64,000 bases of DNA from Nocardioides zeae (GTDB taxonomy: Bacteria > Actinomycetota > Actinomycetes > Propionibacteriales > Nocardioidaceae), in assembly GCF_030818655.1 (NCBI RefSeq), contig NZ_JAUTAN010000001.1, positions 2,232,001 to 2,296,000 of the forward strand, written 5' to 3'. Made by a program: the position numbers and the translations under genes. The notes under the pieces were generated by a model. It was not told the DNA's origin, ran no database searches, and was given only the letters and a program-made list of their open reading frames with translations. Below are positions 1 to 8,810 of this stretch, in pieces (position 1 is the first letter of the stretch; every line of letters begins with the position of its first letter).

Positions 1-900
1 CGCCGCCACCAGGTAGTAGCGCAGGTCGATGCCCCGGAACTCCTCCAGGATCACCGGGATCGACAGCGTGTTGCCGAGCGACTTGCTCATCTTCTCGCCG
101 GCGGTGGTGATCCACGCGTTGTGCATCCAGTACGACGCGAAGTCACGCCCCGCGGCACGCGACTGGGCCTGCTCGTTCTCGTGGTGGGGGAAGCGCAGGT
201 CGAAGCCACCGCCGTGGATGTCGAAGGCGTCACCGAGGTACTTCCCCGCCATCGCCGAGCACTCGATGTGCCACCCCGGACGGCCACGGCCCCACGGGGA
301 GGGCCACGACGCGGTGAGCGGCTCGCCCTCCTTGTGGCCCTTCCAGAGGGCGAAGTCGCGCGGGTCGCGCTTGCCGCGCGGGTCGGCGTCGGCAGCCGCC
401 TCCATGTCGTCGATGCCCTGGCGCGTCAGCTCGCCGTAGGCCGGCCACGACCGCACGTCGAAGTAGACGTCGCCGGAGCCGTCCTCCGCGGCGTACGCGT
501 GCCCGCGGCCGATCAGCTCCTCGATCAGCTCCAGCATCTCGGGCACGTGGCCCGTCGCCGCCGGCTCGTAGGTGGGCGGCTCGACGTTGAGGGACGCGTA
601 CGCCGCCGTCAGCTGCCGGTGCATCAGCTGGGCGTGGGCATACCAGGGCCGCCCCGCCGCCGCGGCCTTCGCCAGGATCTTGTCGTCGATGTCGGTGACG
701 TTGCGGATGAAGGACACCGCGTAGCCGCGCACCTCCAGCCAGCGCCGCAGCACGTCGAAGTTCACGCCCGAGCGGACGTGGCCCACGTGGGGCTCCGACT
801 GCACCGTGAGACCACAGACGTAGACACTGACCTCGCCCTCGCGGAGGGGTCGGAAGTCACGGACCTCGCGGGTCGCGGTGTCGAAGAGCCTGAGCGTCAC
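1..900 (-). CDS. cysS: cysteinyl-tRNA synthetase (3' part beyond window)
   Basis: Class I aminoacyl-tRNA synthetase that charges tRNA-Cys. Three hundred residues are visible, starting from a GTG at 900, and the C-terminal part lies left of the window. The catalytic HVGH (HIGH motif) is at residues 38-41, preceded by Cys29, the expected zinc ligand. GWHIECS at about residue 215 supplies further zinc-site residues, and the KMSKS loop is intact near residue 270. [13 protein letters not shown] is the usual actinobacterial variant of CGPTVYxxxHIGH. The gene is divergent from the catabolic operon that begins at 1050. Identity is secure because both ATP-binding signatures and the zinc site are present. 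Confidence 0.96.
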   Translation of the reverse strand, partial: MTLRLFDTATREVRDFRPLREGEVSVYVCGLTVQSEPHVGHVRSGVNFDVLRRWLEVRGYAVSFIRNVTDIDDKILAKAAAAGRPWYAHAQLMHRQLTAAYASLNVEPPTYEPAATGHVPEMLELIEELIGRGHAYAAEDGSGDVYFDVRSWPAYGELTRQGIDDMEAAADADPRGKRDPRDFALWKGHKEGEPLTASWPSPWGRGRPGWHIECSAMAGKYLGDAFDIHGGGFDLRFPHHENEQAQSRAAGRDFASYWMHNAWITTAGEKMSKSLGNTLSIPVILEEFRGIDLRYYLVAA

Positions 901-1007
901 CCGCACGAGTCTAGAGCCGGTCGGACACCACCTGCGCATCCCGGACGACCGCCGCGCTCGGCGGATATCGCCCGGCTCGGCCCGCACCTACGGTTCCGGC
1001 TCAACCC

Positions 1008-1026
1008 GGACCGCACGAGGCGGTCC
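1008..1026. promoter_or_regulatory. inverted repeat upstream of the SDR operon
   Basis: GGACCGC and GCGGTCC, 7 bp each, are separated by ACGAG just upstream of the purine-rich ribosome-binding stretch (GAAGGAGAGG, 1036-1045) of the gene at 1050. The 149-bp divergent space between cysS and the SDR holds nothing else clear; no convincing -35/-10 pair was found. It could be an operator or a 5'-leader hairpin. Confidence 0.35.
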
Positions 1027-1049
1027 GACCCGAGCGAAGGAGAGGCCGC

Positions 1050-1868
1050 ATGCCCGTCTCCACCGACCTCACCGGCCGCACCGCCGTCGTCACCGGCGGC
1101 GCCACCCTCATCGGCCGCGGCGTCGTCGCCGCGCTCGCCGAGGCGGGCGCGAACGTGGTCGTCGCCGACATCGACGAGGCGGGCGGGAAGACGGTCGCCG
1201 ACGACCTGTCCGCCGCGCTCCCCGCCGGCAGCGGCGCCGTCAGCTTCACCGCGACCGACGTCACCGACGACGCCGCGCTCACCGCGCTGGTCGAGGGCAC
1301 CGTCGCCGCGCACGACGGCATCGACATCGTCGTCAACCTCGCCGCGACGTACCTGGACGAGGGGTTCGCGACGTCCCGCGCCGACTGGCTGACCGCGCTC
1401 GACGTCAACCTCGTCAGCATGGTCGCGCTCGTGCAGGCGGCCCACGGCGCGCTCAAGGCCAGCGAGCACGCCGCCATCGTCAACTTCACCTCGATCTCGT
1501 CGTCGGTCGCGCAGACCGGCCGGTGGGTCTACCCCGCCAGCAAGGCCGCCATCGCCCAGCTGACGCGCTCGATGGCCATGGACCTCGCCGCCGACGGCAT
1601 CCGCGTCAACTCCGTCAGCCCCGGGTGGACCTGGTCCGCGATCATGGACGGCCTCTCCGGCGGCGACCGCGCGAAGACCGACCGCGTCGCCGCGCCGTTC
1701 CACCTCACCGGCCGCGTCGGCGACCCCGGTGAGATCGGCGCCGTCGTCGCCTTCCTCGTCTCCGACGCCGCCTCCGTCGTCACCGGTGCCGACTGGGCCG
1801 CCGACGGCGGCTACTCCGCCATGGGCCCCGAACAGGCCGTCCCCGCCATCCCCCTGCTCGCCGAGTGA
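1050..1868 (+). CDS. SDR family NAD(P)-dependent oxidoreductase
   Basis: A 272-residue short-chain dehydrogenase. The Rossmann glycine motif is TGGATLIGRG (residues 15-24), and the active site is Ser148, Tyr161 and Lys165 within YPASK. Acidic residues after strand 2 (VVVADID, about 37-42) favour NAD+ over NADP+. The usual NNAG segment is NLAA (96-99). ATG at 1050 has a strong ribosome-binding site 4-10 bases upstream. It is the first gene of a tightly packed operon with flavoproteins, a cyclase/hydrolase and a ThDP enzyme. The SDR could oxidise an alcohol intermediate such as dioxindole to isatin; that substrate is inferred from context only. Confidence 0.88.
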   Translation: MPVSTDLTGRTAVVTGGATLIGRGVVAALAEAGANVVVADIDEAGGKTVADDLSAALPAGSGAVSFTATDVTDDAALTALVEGTVAAHDGIDIVVNLAATYLDEGFATSRADWLTALDVNLVSMVALVQAAHGALKASEHAAIVNFTSISSSVAQTGRWVYPASKAAIAQLTRSMAMDLAADGIRVNSVSPGWTWSAIMDGLSGGDRAKTDRVAAPFHLTGRVGDPGEIGAVVAFLVSDAASVVTGADWAADGGYSAMGPEQAVPAIPLLAE

Positions 1869-1882
1869 GTGAGGACCACAGC

Positions 1883-3391
1883 ATGACCAGCTCCCCCACC
1901 CCCAGCCCCACGAAGAAGAAGATCGGCATCGTCGGCGCCGGGTTCGCCGGCCTCTCGTCGGCCCGCGTGCTCAGCGCCCTCGGCCACGACGTCACCGTCT
2001 GGGAGAAGACCCCCGACGTCGGCGGCGTCTGGAGCGCCACCCGCCGCTACCCCGGCCTCAAGACCCAGAACGACAAGGGCACCTACGCGCTCTCCGAGCT
2101 GCCCATGCCGAAGGACTACCCCGAGTGGCCCTCGGGGGCGCAGGTGCAGGCCTACCTCGAGCAGTACGTCGAGAAGTTCGGCCTCGAGCCCCACCTGCGG
2201 CTGTCCACCGAGGTCGTCGCCGCCGAGCCCACCCCGAGCGGCGGCTGGGACGTGACGACGGCCGACGCCGCGGGCACGGTCACGACCCACGTCGACCACC
2301 TCGTGCTCGCGAGCGGCATCTTCTCCCGGCCCTTCGTGCCGCCGTGGGAGGGCCGCGACGTCTTCGAGAAGGTCGGCGGCGAGGTGCTCCCCGCGGGCGA
2401 CCTCCACAGCCTCGACCAGGTGGCCGGCAAGGACGCGATCATCGTCGGCTACGGCAAGTCGGCCTGCGACATCACCGTCGAGGTCTCCACCGTCGCCGCG
2501 TCCACCACCGTGGTGGCCCGCGAGCTGCTGTGGAAGCTGCCGCGCAAGCTGCAGGGCGTGCTCAACTACAAGTTCCTCATGCTGACCCGCCTGGGCGAGG
2601 GGCTGTTCCGCTACCGCTCCGTCAACGGCATGGAGAAGGTGCTCCACGCCCGCGACTCGCTGCTGGCGAACCAGATGGTCGGCAGCGTCGGCGGCGTCTC
2701 CACCCGCCAGCTGAAGCTCGCGAAGCTCGACCTCATCCCCCAGGGCACCTTCGCCGACATCGCCCGCTCCACCGTCTCGCTCGCCACCGAGGGCTTCTTC
2801 GAGGGCGTCGCCGACGGCCGCATCACCGTTCACCGCGACATCGTCATCAGCCGCCTCGGCGAGCGCGACGGCAAGCCGATCGCCGAGCTCGCCGACGGCA
2901 CCGTCATCCCCGCCGACGTCGTGCTCGCCGCCACCGGCTGGACGCAGGAGATCCCGTTCCTGCCCGACGACGTCGTCGCGCGGTTCACCAACGCCCAGGG
3001 CGACTACCTGCTGCACCGCCAGATCCACCCGATCGGCGTCGAGGACCTCAGCTTCGCGGGCTACAACTCGTCCTTCTTCTCGCCGCTCTCCGCCGAGGTC
3101 TCGGCCCTGTGGATCGGGTCCTACCTGGGCGGCGGCCACACGCTGCCCGACGAGGAGACGATGCGCGCCGAGGCCGAGGAGACCCTCGACTGGATGCGCG
3201 AGCGCACCCGCGGCCAGCACGCCCGGGGCACCAACATCATCCCGTTCTCCGTGCACAACATCGACGAGACGCTCGACGACCTCGACCTCAACGTCGGCAA
3301 GCTGACCAAGGCCAAGCAGTGGCTGCTGCCGCTCGACCCGAGCGACTACGCGGGCGTGCTCGGCAAGCTGCGCGCCAGACTGGCCCGATGA
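1883..3391 (+). CDS. FAD-dependent monooxygenase, FMO/BVMO-like
   Basis: A 502-residue flavoprotein with two dinucleotide-binding folds. GAGFAG (residues 18-23) followed by EKTPDVGGVW binds FAD, and VGYGKSACD (about 187-195) is the NADPH-site glycine motif of flavin-containing monooxygenases. No signal peptide or membrane segment is evident. ATG 1883 is preferred because GAGGA sits 7 bases upstream; an in-frame GTG at 1865 overlapping the SDR stop is the alternative. It overlaps the next gene by ATGA. Fusion-free FMOs of this size oxygenate small hydrophobic or aromatic substrates. Context suggests oxygenation of an indolic ring, which is inference. Confidence 0.85.
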   Translation: MTSSPTPSPTKKKIGIVGAGFAGLSSARVLSALGHDVTVWEKTPDVGGVWSATRRYPGLKTQNDKGTYALSELPMPKDYPEWPSGAQVQAYLEQYVEKFGLEPHLRLSTEVVAAEPTPSGGWDVTTADAAGTVTTHVDHLVLASGIFSRPFVPPWEGRDVFEKVGGEVLPAGDLHSLDQVAGKDAIIVGYGKSACDITVEVSTVAASTTVVARELLWKLPRKLQGVLNYKFLMLTRLGEGLFRYRSVNGMEKVLHARDSLLANQMVGSVGGVSTRQLKLAKLDLIPQGTFADIARSTVSLATEGFFEGVADGRITVHRDIVISRLGERDGKPIAELADGTVIPADVVLAATGWTQEIPFLPDDVVARFTNAQGDYLLHRQIHPIGVEDLSFAGYNSSFFSPLSAEVSALWIGSYLGGGHTLPDEETMRAEAEETLDWMRERTRGQHARGTNIIPFSVHNIDETLDDLDLNVGKLTKAKQWLLPLDPSDYAGVLGKLRARLAR

Positions 3392-5019
3392 GCACCTACG
3401 ACGCCATCGTCATCGGGGCCGGCATCAACGGCCTCGTCGCCGCGGCCGAGCTCGCCGGAGCCGGCTGGTCGGTCGCGCTCGTCGACGAGCGCGACCGGCT
3501 CGGCGGCTTCATCGCCTCCGACGAGCTGACCGCGCCCGGCTACGTCCACGACACCTTCAGCTCCTGGCACCCGCTCTTCGTCACCAGCGGCGCCTACGGC
3601 GTGCTCGGCGACGACCTGCACCGCCACGGGCTGCGCTACTGCAACACCGACGGCGCCGTCACCGCCTCGGTCTCCGAGCGGGGCGCGGTCGTCGCCGACC
3701 GGGACCCGACCACGACGGCGGCCGGGTTCGCCGACGGGGGCGACGCCGCGGCGTACGCCGCCATGCTCGGGCAGCTCGAGAGCTGGGCGCCGCACGTGTT
3801 CGGGGCCCTGGGCTCCGAGCTGCGGACCCCGGACCTCGTGGGCCTCGGGGCCCGCGCGGCCCGCGGGCTCGGCGTCGACGGGCTGCGCGAGCTCGTGCGG
3901 GTCAGCGCCCAGAGCGGGCGCGGGCTCGTGCGCGAGCGGTTCGTCGGCCACGAGGTCGACCAGCTGTGGACGCCGTGGCTGCTCCACGCCGGGCTCGGCC
4001 CCGACCACGCCACCGGCGGGCTGATGCTGCCGGTGATGGCGTTCTCCATGCACGCCGCGGGGCTCCCCGTGGTCGAGGGCGGCGCCGGCCGCTTCGTGGA
4101 CGCGTTCGCCGCCCTCCTCGCCGAGCGCGGCGTCGACGTGCACCTCGGCTCCCCCGTGACGCGCATCGAGGTCGCCGAGGGGCGGGCACGCGCCGTACGG
4201 CTCGGCGGAGCAGCCGACCGCCAGCGCCTCGTCGCACGCCGTGCGGTGCTGGCGTCGACGTCGACGGGGCGGTTGTACGGCGAGCTGCTCGCCACCGACG
4301 CCCCCGAGGCCGGTCGGCGGGCGGCCGCACTGCACCGGCCGGGGCGCGCCGCGATGCAGGTGCACCTCGCGCTGGACGCCCCGCTGCGCTGGTCGGACGA
4401 CCGGCTCGACGCCGTCCCGCTCGTGCACGTCAGCGACGGCGCCGCCTCCACCGGCGTCGCCTGCGCCCAGGCCGAGGCGGGGCTCCTCCCCTCCGCGCCC
4501 ACGGTCGTCGTCGGCCAGCAGTCCGTGCTCGACCCGACGCGGGCGCCCGACGGTGCGGCCACGCTGTGGCTGCAGCTGCAGGAGGTGCCGTGGGCGCCGA
4601 CCGGCGACGCGGGCGGCTCCATCGCGACCGGCTCCGGCTGGGACGGCTCGGTGACCGAGGCCTACCTCGACCGCGTGCTCGACCGCGTCGAGGAGCACGC
4701 CCCCGGGTTGCGCTCCTCCATCGTCGGCGTGCACGCGCTGCCGCCCACCCGGCTGCAGCGGGAGAACGCGAACGCCGTCGAGGGCGACCCCTACGGCGGC
4801 GCGGCCGAGCTCGACCAGTCGCTCGTCTGGCGCCCGGGCACGTCGACCGGGCACCGTACCGGCGTGGACGGCCTGTTCCACGTCGGCGCCTTCACCCACC
4901 CCGGACCCGGGCTCGGCGCCGGCTCCGGACACCTCGTCGCCCAGCAGCTCCTCGCCCCACCCCCCGTCAAGCGGCTCGCCTCGCGGGCCCGCGCCCTCAC
5001 CGAAAGGCTCCACCGATGA
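3388..5019 (+). CDS. NAD(P)/FAD-dependent oxidoreductase, CrtI/amine-oxidase fold
   Basis: A 543-residue FAD protein of the phytoene-desaturase-like superfamily. GAGINGL (10-16) and ERDRLGGF (about 39-46) form the FAD-binding head. The C-terminal HVGAFTHPGPGLGAGSG stretch (about 497-513) is the family's FAD-closing motif with GxGxGSG character. It overlaps both neighbours by 4 bases (ATGA at 3388 and 5016), so it is translationally coupled inside the operon. It is unrelated to the carotenoid genes 50 kb away in both context and sequence detail. A desaturase or oxidase step is likely; the substrate is unknown. Confidence 0.82.
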   Translation: MSTYDAIVIGAGINGLVAAAELAGAGWSVALVDERDRLGGFIASDELTAPGYVHDTFSSWHPLFVTSGAYGVLGDDLHRHGLRYCNTDGAVTASVSERGAVVADRDPTTTAAGFADGGDAAAYAAMLGQLESWAPHVFGALGSELRTPDLVGLGARAARGLGVDGLRELVRVSAQSGRGLVRERFVGHEVDQLWTPWLLHAGLGPDHATGGLMLPVMAFSMHAAGLPVVEGGAGRFVDAFAALLAERGVDVHLGSPVTRIEVAEGRARAVRLGGAADRQRLVARRAVLASTSTGRLYGELLATDAPEAGRRAAALHRPGRAAMQVHLALDAPLRWSDDRLDAVPLVHVSDGAASTGVACAQAEAGLLPSAPTVVVGQQSVLDPTRAPDGAATLWLQLQEVPWAPTGDAGGSIATGSGWDGSVTEAYLDRVLDRVEEHAPGLRSSIVGVHALPPTRLQRENANAVEGDPYGGAAELDQSLVWRPGTSTGHRTGVDGLFHVGAFTHPGPGLGAGSGHLVAQQLLAPPPVKRLASRARALTERLHR

Positions 5020-5787
5020 CTGCCGTGGACACCCTGCTCAGCGCCCTCGCCACCGGCGAGGCCCGCATCATCGACCTCACCGCGCCGCTGTCGCCGAGCA
5101 CGCCGGTGCTGCAGCTGCCGCCGCCGTTCGCGAACACCATCCCGCTGTCGCTGGAGAAGGTGAGCGACTTCGACGACGACGGGCCGTTCTGGGGCTGGAA
5201 CAACATCCACACCGGCGAGCACACCGGCACCCACCTCGACGCCCCCGTGCACTGGGCGTCGGGTCGCGAGGGCCACTCCGTCGACACCATCCCGCCGGCA
5301 CGGCTCGTCGGCCCGGCGGTCGTCATCGACTTCACCGCCGAGGTCGCGGCCGACCCCGACTTCCTCCTCGAGCCGGAGCACCTCGAGAAGCACGTCGCCG
5401 ACAACGGCCCCTTCCCCGAGGGCGCGTGGCTGATCTTCCGCACCGGCTGGAGCGCGCGCGGCGGCGACCCCGCGGCCTTCGCCAACGCCGACGACAACGG
5501 CCCCCACACCCCCGGGCGTCTCCCCCGCCGGCGCGCAGTGGCTCGCGGCGTCGCCGATCTCCGGCTTCGCCGTCGAGACCGTCGGCATCGACGCCGGCCA
5601 GGCCGGCGGCATGGAGCCGGCGTTCCCCGTGCACTACTTCCTGCTCGGCGCCGACAAGTACGGCCTCACCCAGCTCCAGAACGTCGACCAGCTCCCCGCC
5701 ACCGGCGCGATGGTCGTCGTCTCCCCCCTGCCGATCGTGGGCGGCACCGGCTCGCCGGCGCGCGTCCTCGCGATCCTCCCCGCCTGA
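5016..5787 (+). pseudogene. cyclase family metal-dependent hydrolase (isatin-hydrolase-like), frameshifted
   Basis: The first 168 codons read as a cyclase/kynurenine-formamidase-type hydrolase with the metal site HTGTHLDAPVH (about residues 69-79). At about 5508-5516 the frame is lost: after GPHTPG the family sequence resumes one frame over as GVSPAGAQWLAASPI and continues to a TGA at 5785-5787. The cause is one extra base in the CCCCCGGGCG run. The combined protein would be about 256 residues, normal for the family. Intact overlap with the upstream gene, good codon usage on both sides of the break and a homopolymer at the break favour a sequencing or assembly indel, but real inactivation cannot be excluded. 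Isatin hydrolase is the attractive member given the neighbouring ThDP enzyme. Confidence 0.82.
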
Positions 5788-5809
5788 TCCCGCACCGAAA
5801 GGCACCCCC

Positions 5810-7456
5810 GTGACCCGCACCGTCGCCGACCTCGTCGGCTCCACCCTCGCCGAGCTGGGCGTCGGCCACGTGTTCGGCGTGGTCGGCAGCGGCAACTTCG
5901 CCGTCACCAACGCGCTCCGGGCCGCGGGCATCCCCTTCACCGCGGCACGCCACGAGGGCGGCGCGGCCTCGATGGCCGACGGCTACGGGCGCCTCGGCGC
6001 CCTGCCCCCGGTGCTGTCCCTGCACCAGGGCTGCGGGCTCACCAACGCCGTCACGGGCATCGGGGAGGCGGCCAAGAGCCGCACCCCGATGCTCGTGCTG
6101 GCCGCCGACACCGCCGGCGCCACGGTCAACTCCAACTTCCGCATCGACCAGGACGCCCTCGTCGCCAGCGTCGGCGCCGTCCCCGAGCGCGTGCACTCCG
6201 CCGCCTCGGCCGTCGCCGACGTCGTGCGCGCCTACCGCACCGCCGTGCACGGCCGCCGCACCGTCGTGCTCAACCTGCCCCTCGACGTACAAGCCGCTCC
6301 CGCTCCCGACGACGCCCGTACGCCGACGCTCACCGCCCCGCTGCCCGTGCGGCCCGCGCGGCGCGCGGTCGAGGACCTGGCCGCGCTCGTCGAGGCGGCC
6401 GAGCGCCCCGTGTTCGTCGCGGGACGCGGCGGACGGGGGGCCGGGCCCGAGATCTCGGCCCTCGCCGCGGCCGCGGGCGCCCTCGTGGCGACGTCCGCGG
6501 TGGCCAACGGGCTGTTCCGCGGCGAGGAGTTCGACCTCGGCATCTCGGGCGGGTTCTCCGCGCCCCTGACCGCCGAGCTCATCGCCGGCGCCGACCTCGT
6601 CGTCGGCTGGGGCTGCGCCCTCAACATGTGGACCATGCGGCACGGCTCCCTGATCGGCGCGTCCGCCAAGGTCGTGCAGGTCGACGACGACCTCGCCGCG
6701 CTCGGCGCCCACCGCCCGGTCGACCTCGGCGTGCACGGCGACTGCGCCGCCACCGCCGCGGACGTGCTGGACGCGCTCACCACGAAGTCGACCGGCTACC
6801 GCACCGCCGAGGTCTCCGCCCGGCTCGCCGAGGCCCGCTGGTGGAACGACACGCCCACCCCCGACGTCTCCACCGCCGAGCAGATCGACCCGCGGGCCTT
6901 CAGCCGCGGCCTCGACGCGCTCCTGCCGGCCGAGCGGGTCGTCGCGATCGACTCCGGCAACTTCATGGGCTACCCCTCGACGTACCTCCGCGTCCCCGAC
7001 CAGAACGGCTTCTGCTTCACCCAGGCCTTCCAGTCCATCGGGCTCGGCCTCGCCAGCGGCATCGGCGCCGCGCTCGCGCAGCCGCACCGGCTCGCGGTCG
7101 TCGGCACCGGCGACGGCGGCTTCTGGATGGGTATCAGCGAGCTCGAGACGATCGTGCGGCTGGGGATCCCGATGCTGGTGGCGGTGTACGACGACGCCGC
7201 CTACGGCGCCGAGGTGCACCACTTCGGCGACGGCTCCCACGGCGACCCGGACCTCGGCACCGTCACCTTCCCCGACGCCGACATCGCGGCGGTCGCGCGG
7301 GGGTACGGCGCCCGCGGCGTCACCGTCCGCGCCGAGGCCGACCTGGAGGAGGTGGCCGCGTGGGCGGCCGATCCCCGCGGGGTGATGGTCGTCGACGCGA
7401 AGATCGCGAGCGACGGCGGCGCGTGGTGGCTGCAGGAGGCGTTCAAGGGGCACTGA
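5810..7456 (+). CDS. thiamine diphosphate-dependent enzyme (benzoylformate decarboxylase/ALS superfamily)
   Basis: A 548-residue three-domain ThDP enzyme. The catalytic Glu49 lies in RHEGGAASMADGYGR of the N-terminal PYR domain, a central FAD/ADP-fold domain follows, and the C-terminal PP domain carries GDGG (434-437) and, some 25 residues on, YDDAAYG of the Mg-ThDP motif. GTG 5810 follows GAAAGG with suitable spacing. Superfamily members decarboxylate 2-oxo acids. Next to a cyclase/isatin-hydrolase-type gene, a natural substrate would be 2-aminobenzoylformate (isatinate), an amino analogue of benzoylformate, giving an anthranilate-level product. Acetolactate synthase or another 2-oxoacid decarboxylase are alternatives; no regulatory-subunit gene accompanies it. 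Confidence 0.85.
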   Translation: MTRTVADLVGSTLAELGVGHVFGVVGSGNFAVTNALRAAGIPFTAARHEGGAASMADGYGRLGALPPVLSLHQGCGLTNAVTGIGEAAKSRTPMLVLAADTAGATVNSNFRIDQDALVASVGAVPERVHSAASAVADVVRAYRTAVHGRRTVVLNLPLDVQAAPAPDDARTPTLTAPLPVRPARRAVEDLAALVEAAERPVFVAGRGGRGAGPEISALAAAAGALVATSAVANGLFRGEEFDLGISGGFSAPLTAELIAGADLVVGWGCALNMWTMRHGSLIGASAKVVQVDDDLAALGAHRPVDLGVHGDCAATAADVLDALTTKSTGYRTAEVSARLAEARWWNDTPTPDVSTAEQIDPRAFSRGLDALLPAERVVAIDSGNFMGYPSTYLRVPDQNGFCFTQAFQSIGLGLASGIGAALAQPHRLAVVGTGDGGFWMGISELETIVRLGIPMLVAVYDDAAYGAEVHHFGDGSHGDPDLGTVTFPDADIAAVARGYGARGVTVRAEADLEEVAAWAADPRGVMVVDAKIASDGGAWWLQEAFKGH

Positions 7457-7467
7457 GGTCCCCCTTT

Positions 7468-7520
7468 CCGGGTCGTGGTGTGAGCCCACGGGTTTCCGTA
7501 GGCCTGGCACCACGACCCGG
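7468..7520. repeat. inverted-repeat element A, copy A1
   Basis: Perfect 13-bp arms CCGGGTCGTGGTG (7468-7480) and CACCACGACCCGG (7508-7520) enclose a 27-nt loop. The same arm core and loop length recur near 17.7 kb and four times between 32.1 and 32.7 kb. This copy lies 12 bp after the ThDP gene stop. Compared with the copy at 17675 it is in reverse orientation, as the loop sequence shows (TGAGCC...GGCCTGG versus CCAGGCC...GGGCTCA). Confidence 0.8.
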
Positions 7521-7546
7521 GAGCCTGGCACGGGGCGCCGGGCCAG

Positions 7547-7700
7547 GGAAAACGCGGACCGGCGCGGGCCGGGCGAGGAAAGTGCGCGGGGCCCGAGCCC
7601 CGGGGAAGGAAAACGCGGACGGATCCGGGTCTGGCATCGGCGTGTCGCGGGCCTGGGTCCGCGTTCTCTTTGTCGGCTGCGGACGCCGGTCCGCGTTTTC
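7547..7700. repeat. nested long hairpin of AAAACGCGGAC repeats
   Basis: GAAAACGCGGACCGGCG (7548-7564) is perfectly inverted at 7684-7700, giving 17-bp arms. Inside it, GAAAACGCGGAC (7609-7620) pairs with GTCCGCGTTCTC (7657-7668) with one mismatch. The block lies between the ThDP gene and the AraC promoter; the stretch 7457-7826 contains this, element A1 and the promoter region, but no gene. It may be a transcription terminator or a mobile palindromic element. Confidence 0.65.
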
Positions 7701-7761
7701 TTTCCTCTGCGCTGGAGACCGCTCCCTGGACCACCCGGAAGTATCACGGATCTTCGACGAC

Positions 7762-7794
7762 CGTAATGCGCACGCAATACGGCTCGGTTATGAT
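7762..7794 (+). promoter_or_regulatory. candidate promoter and operator of the AraC gene
   Basis: TATGAT at 7789-7794 resembles a -10 box. Just upstream, CGTAATGCG (7762-7770) and CGCAATACG (7773-7781) form a near-perfect 9-bp inverted repeat overlapping where the -35 would be; no good -35 hexamer is present. The lower local GC stands out. An activator-dependent or autoregulated promoter is a reasonable reading. Confidence 0.4.
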
Positions 7795-7826
7795 CGAGGT
7801 CACACTCGCGCACGAGGAGCGTGACC

Positions 7827-8792
7827 ATGACCGCGCAGATGCTCTCCCGCCACACCCGGCTGGCGACCTCCGACCTCGACCAGGCACGTGCCGAGGTCGG
7901 GCGATCGTTCTGCCCGCACGAGCTGTCGTTGACCGAACGCGGCGGCCGTCTCTCGATGGTCCACAACGCGGCCGACGTCGGCGGGATCAGCGTGCATTAC
8001 CTGCGCTACGGCGACGAGGTCCGGATCACCCCGGGGCGCTTCGAGGACTTCTACCTCATGCAGGTGCCCCTCAAGGGGCAGGCGCGGGTCAAGGTGGGCG
8101 ACCGGGTGGTGGCGTCGAACCGGGGCTACGCCTCGCTGCCCTCCCCCTCGCTGCCCGTCGACATGATCTGGTCGGCCGACTGCGAGCAGCTGCTCGTCCA
8201 CCTCCCGCGCCGCGCGGTCGAGGCGGCGGCCGGTGCCTCGGACGGCTCGACCGACGTCGTCTTCGACCCGCTCGTCGACCTCGGGTCGCCGGCCATCCGC
8301 AGCTGGCTGCGCCTCGTGCACCTCGCCTGCGACGAGGCCGAGCTGGGCCGCGGCGTGCTCAGCAGCCCCCTGGCCGCGAGCCACTTCGAGCAGGTCATCG
8401 TGTCGGGCCTGCTCGCCGCGCAGCCGAACAGCTCGACGCTGGCCCCGGCACCGGACAGCAGCACGCCCGTGTCGCGCACCGTCCGGGCGGCCCTCGTGCT
8501 CATCGAGGAGTGTCCCGAGCGGCCGTGGCGCGTCGCCGACCTGGCCAGCGAGGTGGGTGTCAGCCCCCGCACGCTGCAGGAGGCGTTCCAGCGGGAGCGC
8601 GGCACGACGCCGCTGGAGGAGCTGCGCCGTACCCGCCTCGCCCGCGCCCACGCCGACCTGCTCGACGGCTCGCCCGAGTCGACGACGGTCACCGAGGTCG
8701 CGGCCCGCTGGGGGTTCTTCCACCTCGGGCGGTTCTCGCAGACCTACCGCGCGGCCCACGGCCAGGCGCCGTCGACGACGCTGGCGTCCTGA
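7827..8792 (+). CDS. AraC family transcriptional regulator
   Basis: A 321-residue regulator. The N-terminal half is a cupin-like AraC-binding domain (AraC_binding_2 type; VGGISVHYLRYGDEV and MQVPLKGQARV are typical). The C-terminal about 100 residues hold the double HTH, with first helix-turn-helix VADLASEVGVSPRTLQ and second region VAARWGFFHLGRFSQTYR. ATG 7827 is chosen because GAGGAG lies 7 bases upstream; a GTG at 7821 would leave only one base. It sits between the two catabolic clusters, the plus-strand operon ending at 7456 and the minus-strand cluster beginning at 9354, and is the likely regulator of the first, probably in response to an aromatic compound. Confidence 0.9.
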   Translation: MTAQMLSRHTRLATSDLDQARAEVGRSFCPHELSLTERGGRLSMVHNAADVGGISVHYLRYGDEVRITPGRFEDFYLMQVPLKGQARVKVGDRVVASNRGYASLPSPSLPVDMIWSADCEQLLVHLPRRAVEAAAGASDGSTDVVFDPLVDLGSPAIRSWLRLVHLACDEAELGRGVLSSPLAASHFEQVIVSGLLAAQPNSSTLAPAPDSSTPVSRTVRAALVLIEECPERPWRVADLASEVGVSPRTLQEAFQRERGTTPLEELRRTRLARAHADLLDGSPESTTVTEVAARWGFFHLGRFSQTYRAAHGQAPSTTLAS

Positions 8793-8810
8793 GGAAGCGG
8801 AGCGAGCTCG

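Noticed and set aside
1883..3391. Classical Baeyer-Villiger monooxygenase assignment
   Set aside because: The full FxGxxxHxxxW(P/D) fingerprint is not present; only a related ...AGDLHSLDQ stretch is seen, so the broader FMO-like label was kept.
3388..5019. Carotenoid desaturase
   Set aside because: The fold is CrtI-like, but the gene is coupled to a catabolic operon 50 kb from the carotenoid genes and its substrate-pocket segments differ from the two CrtI proteins there.
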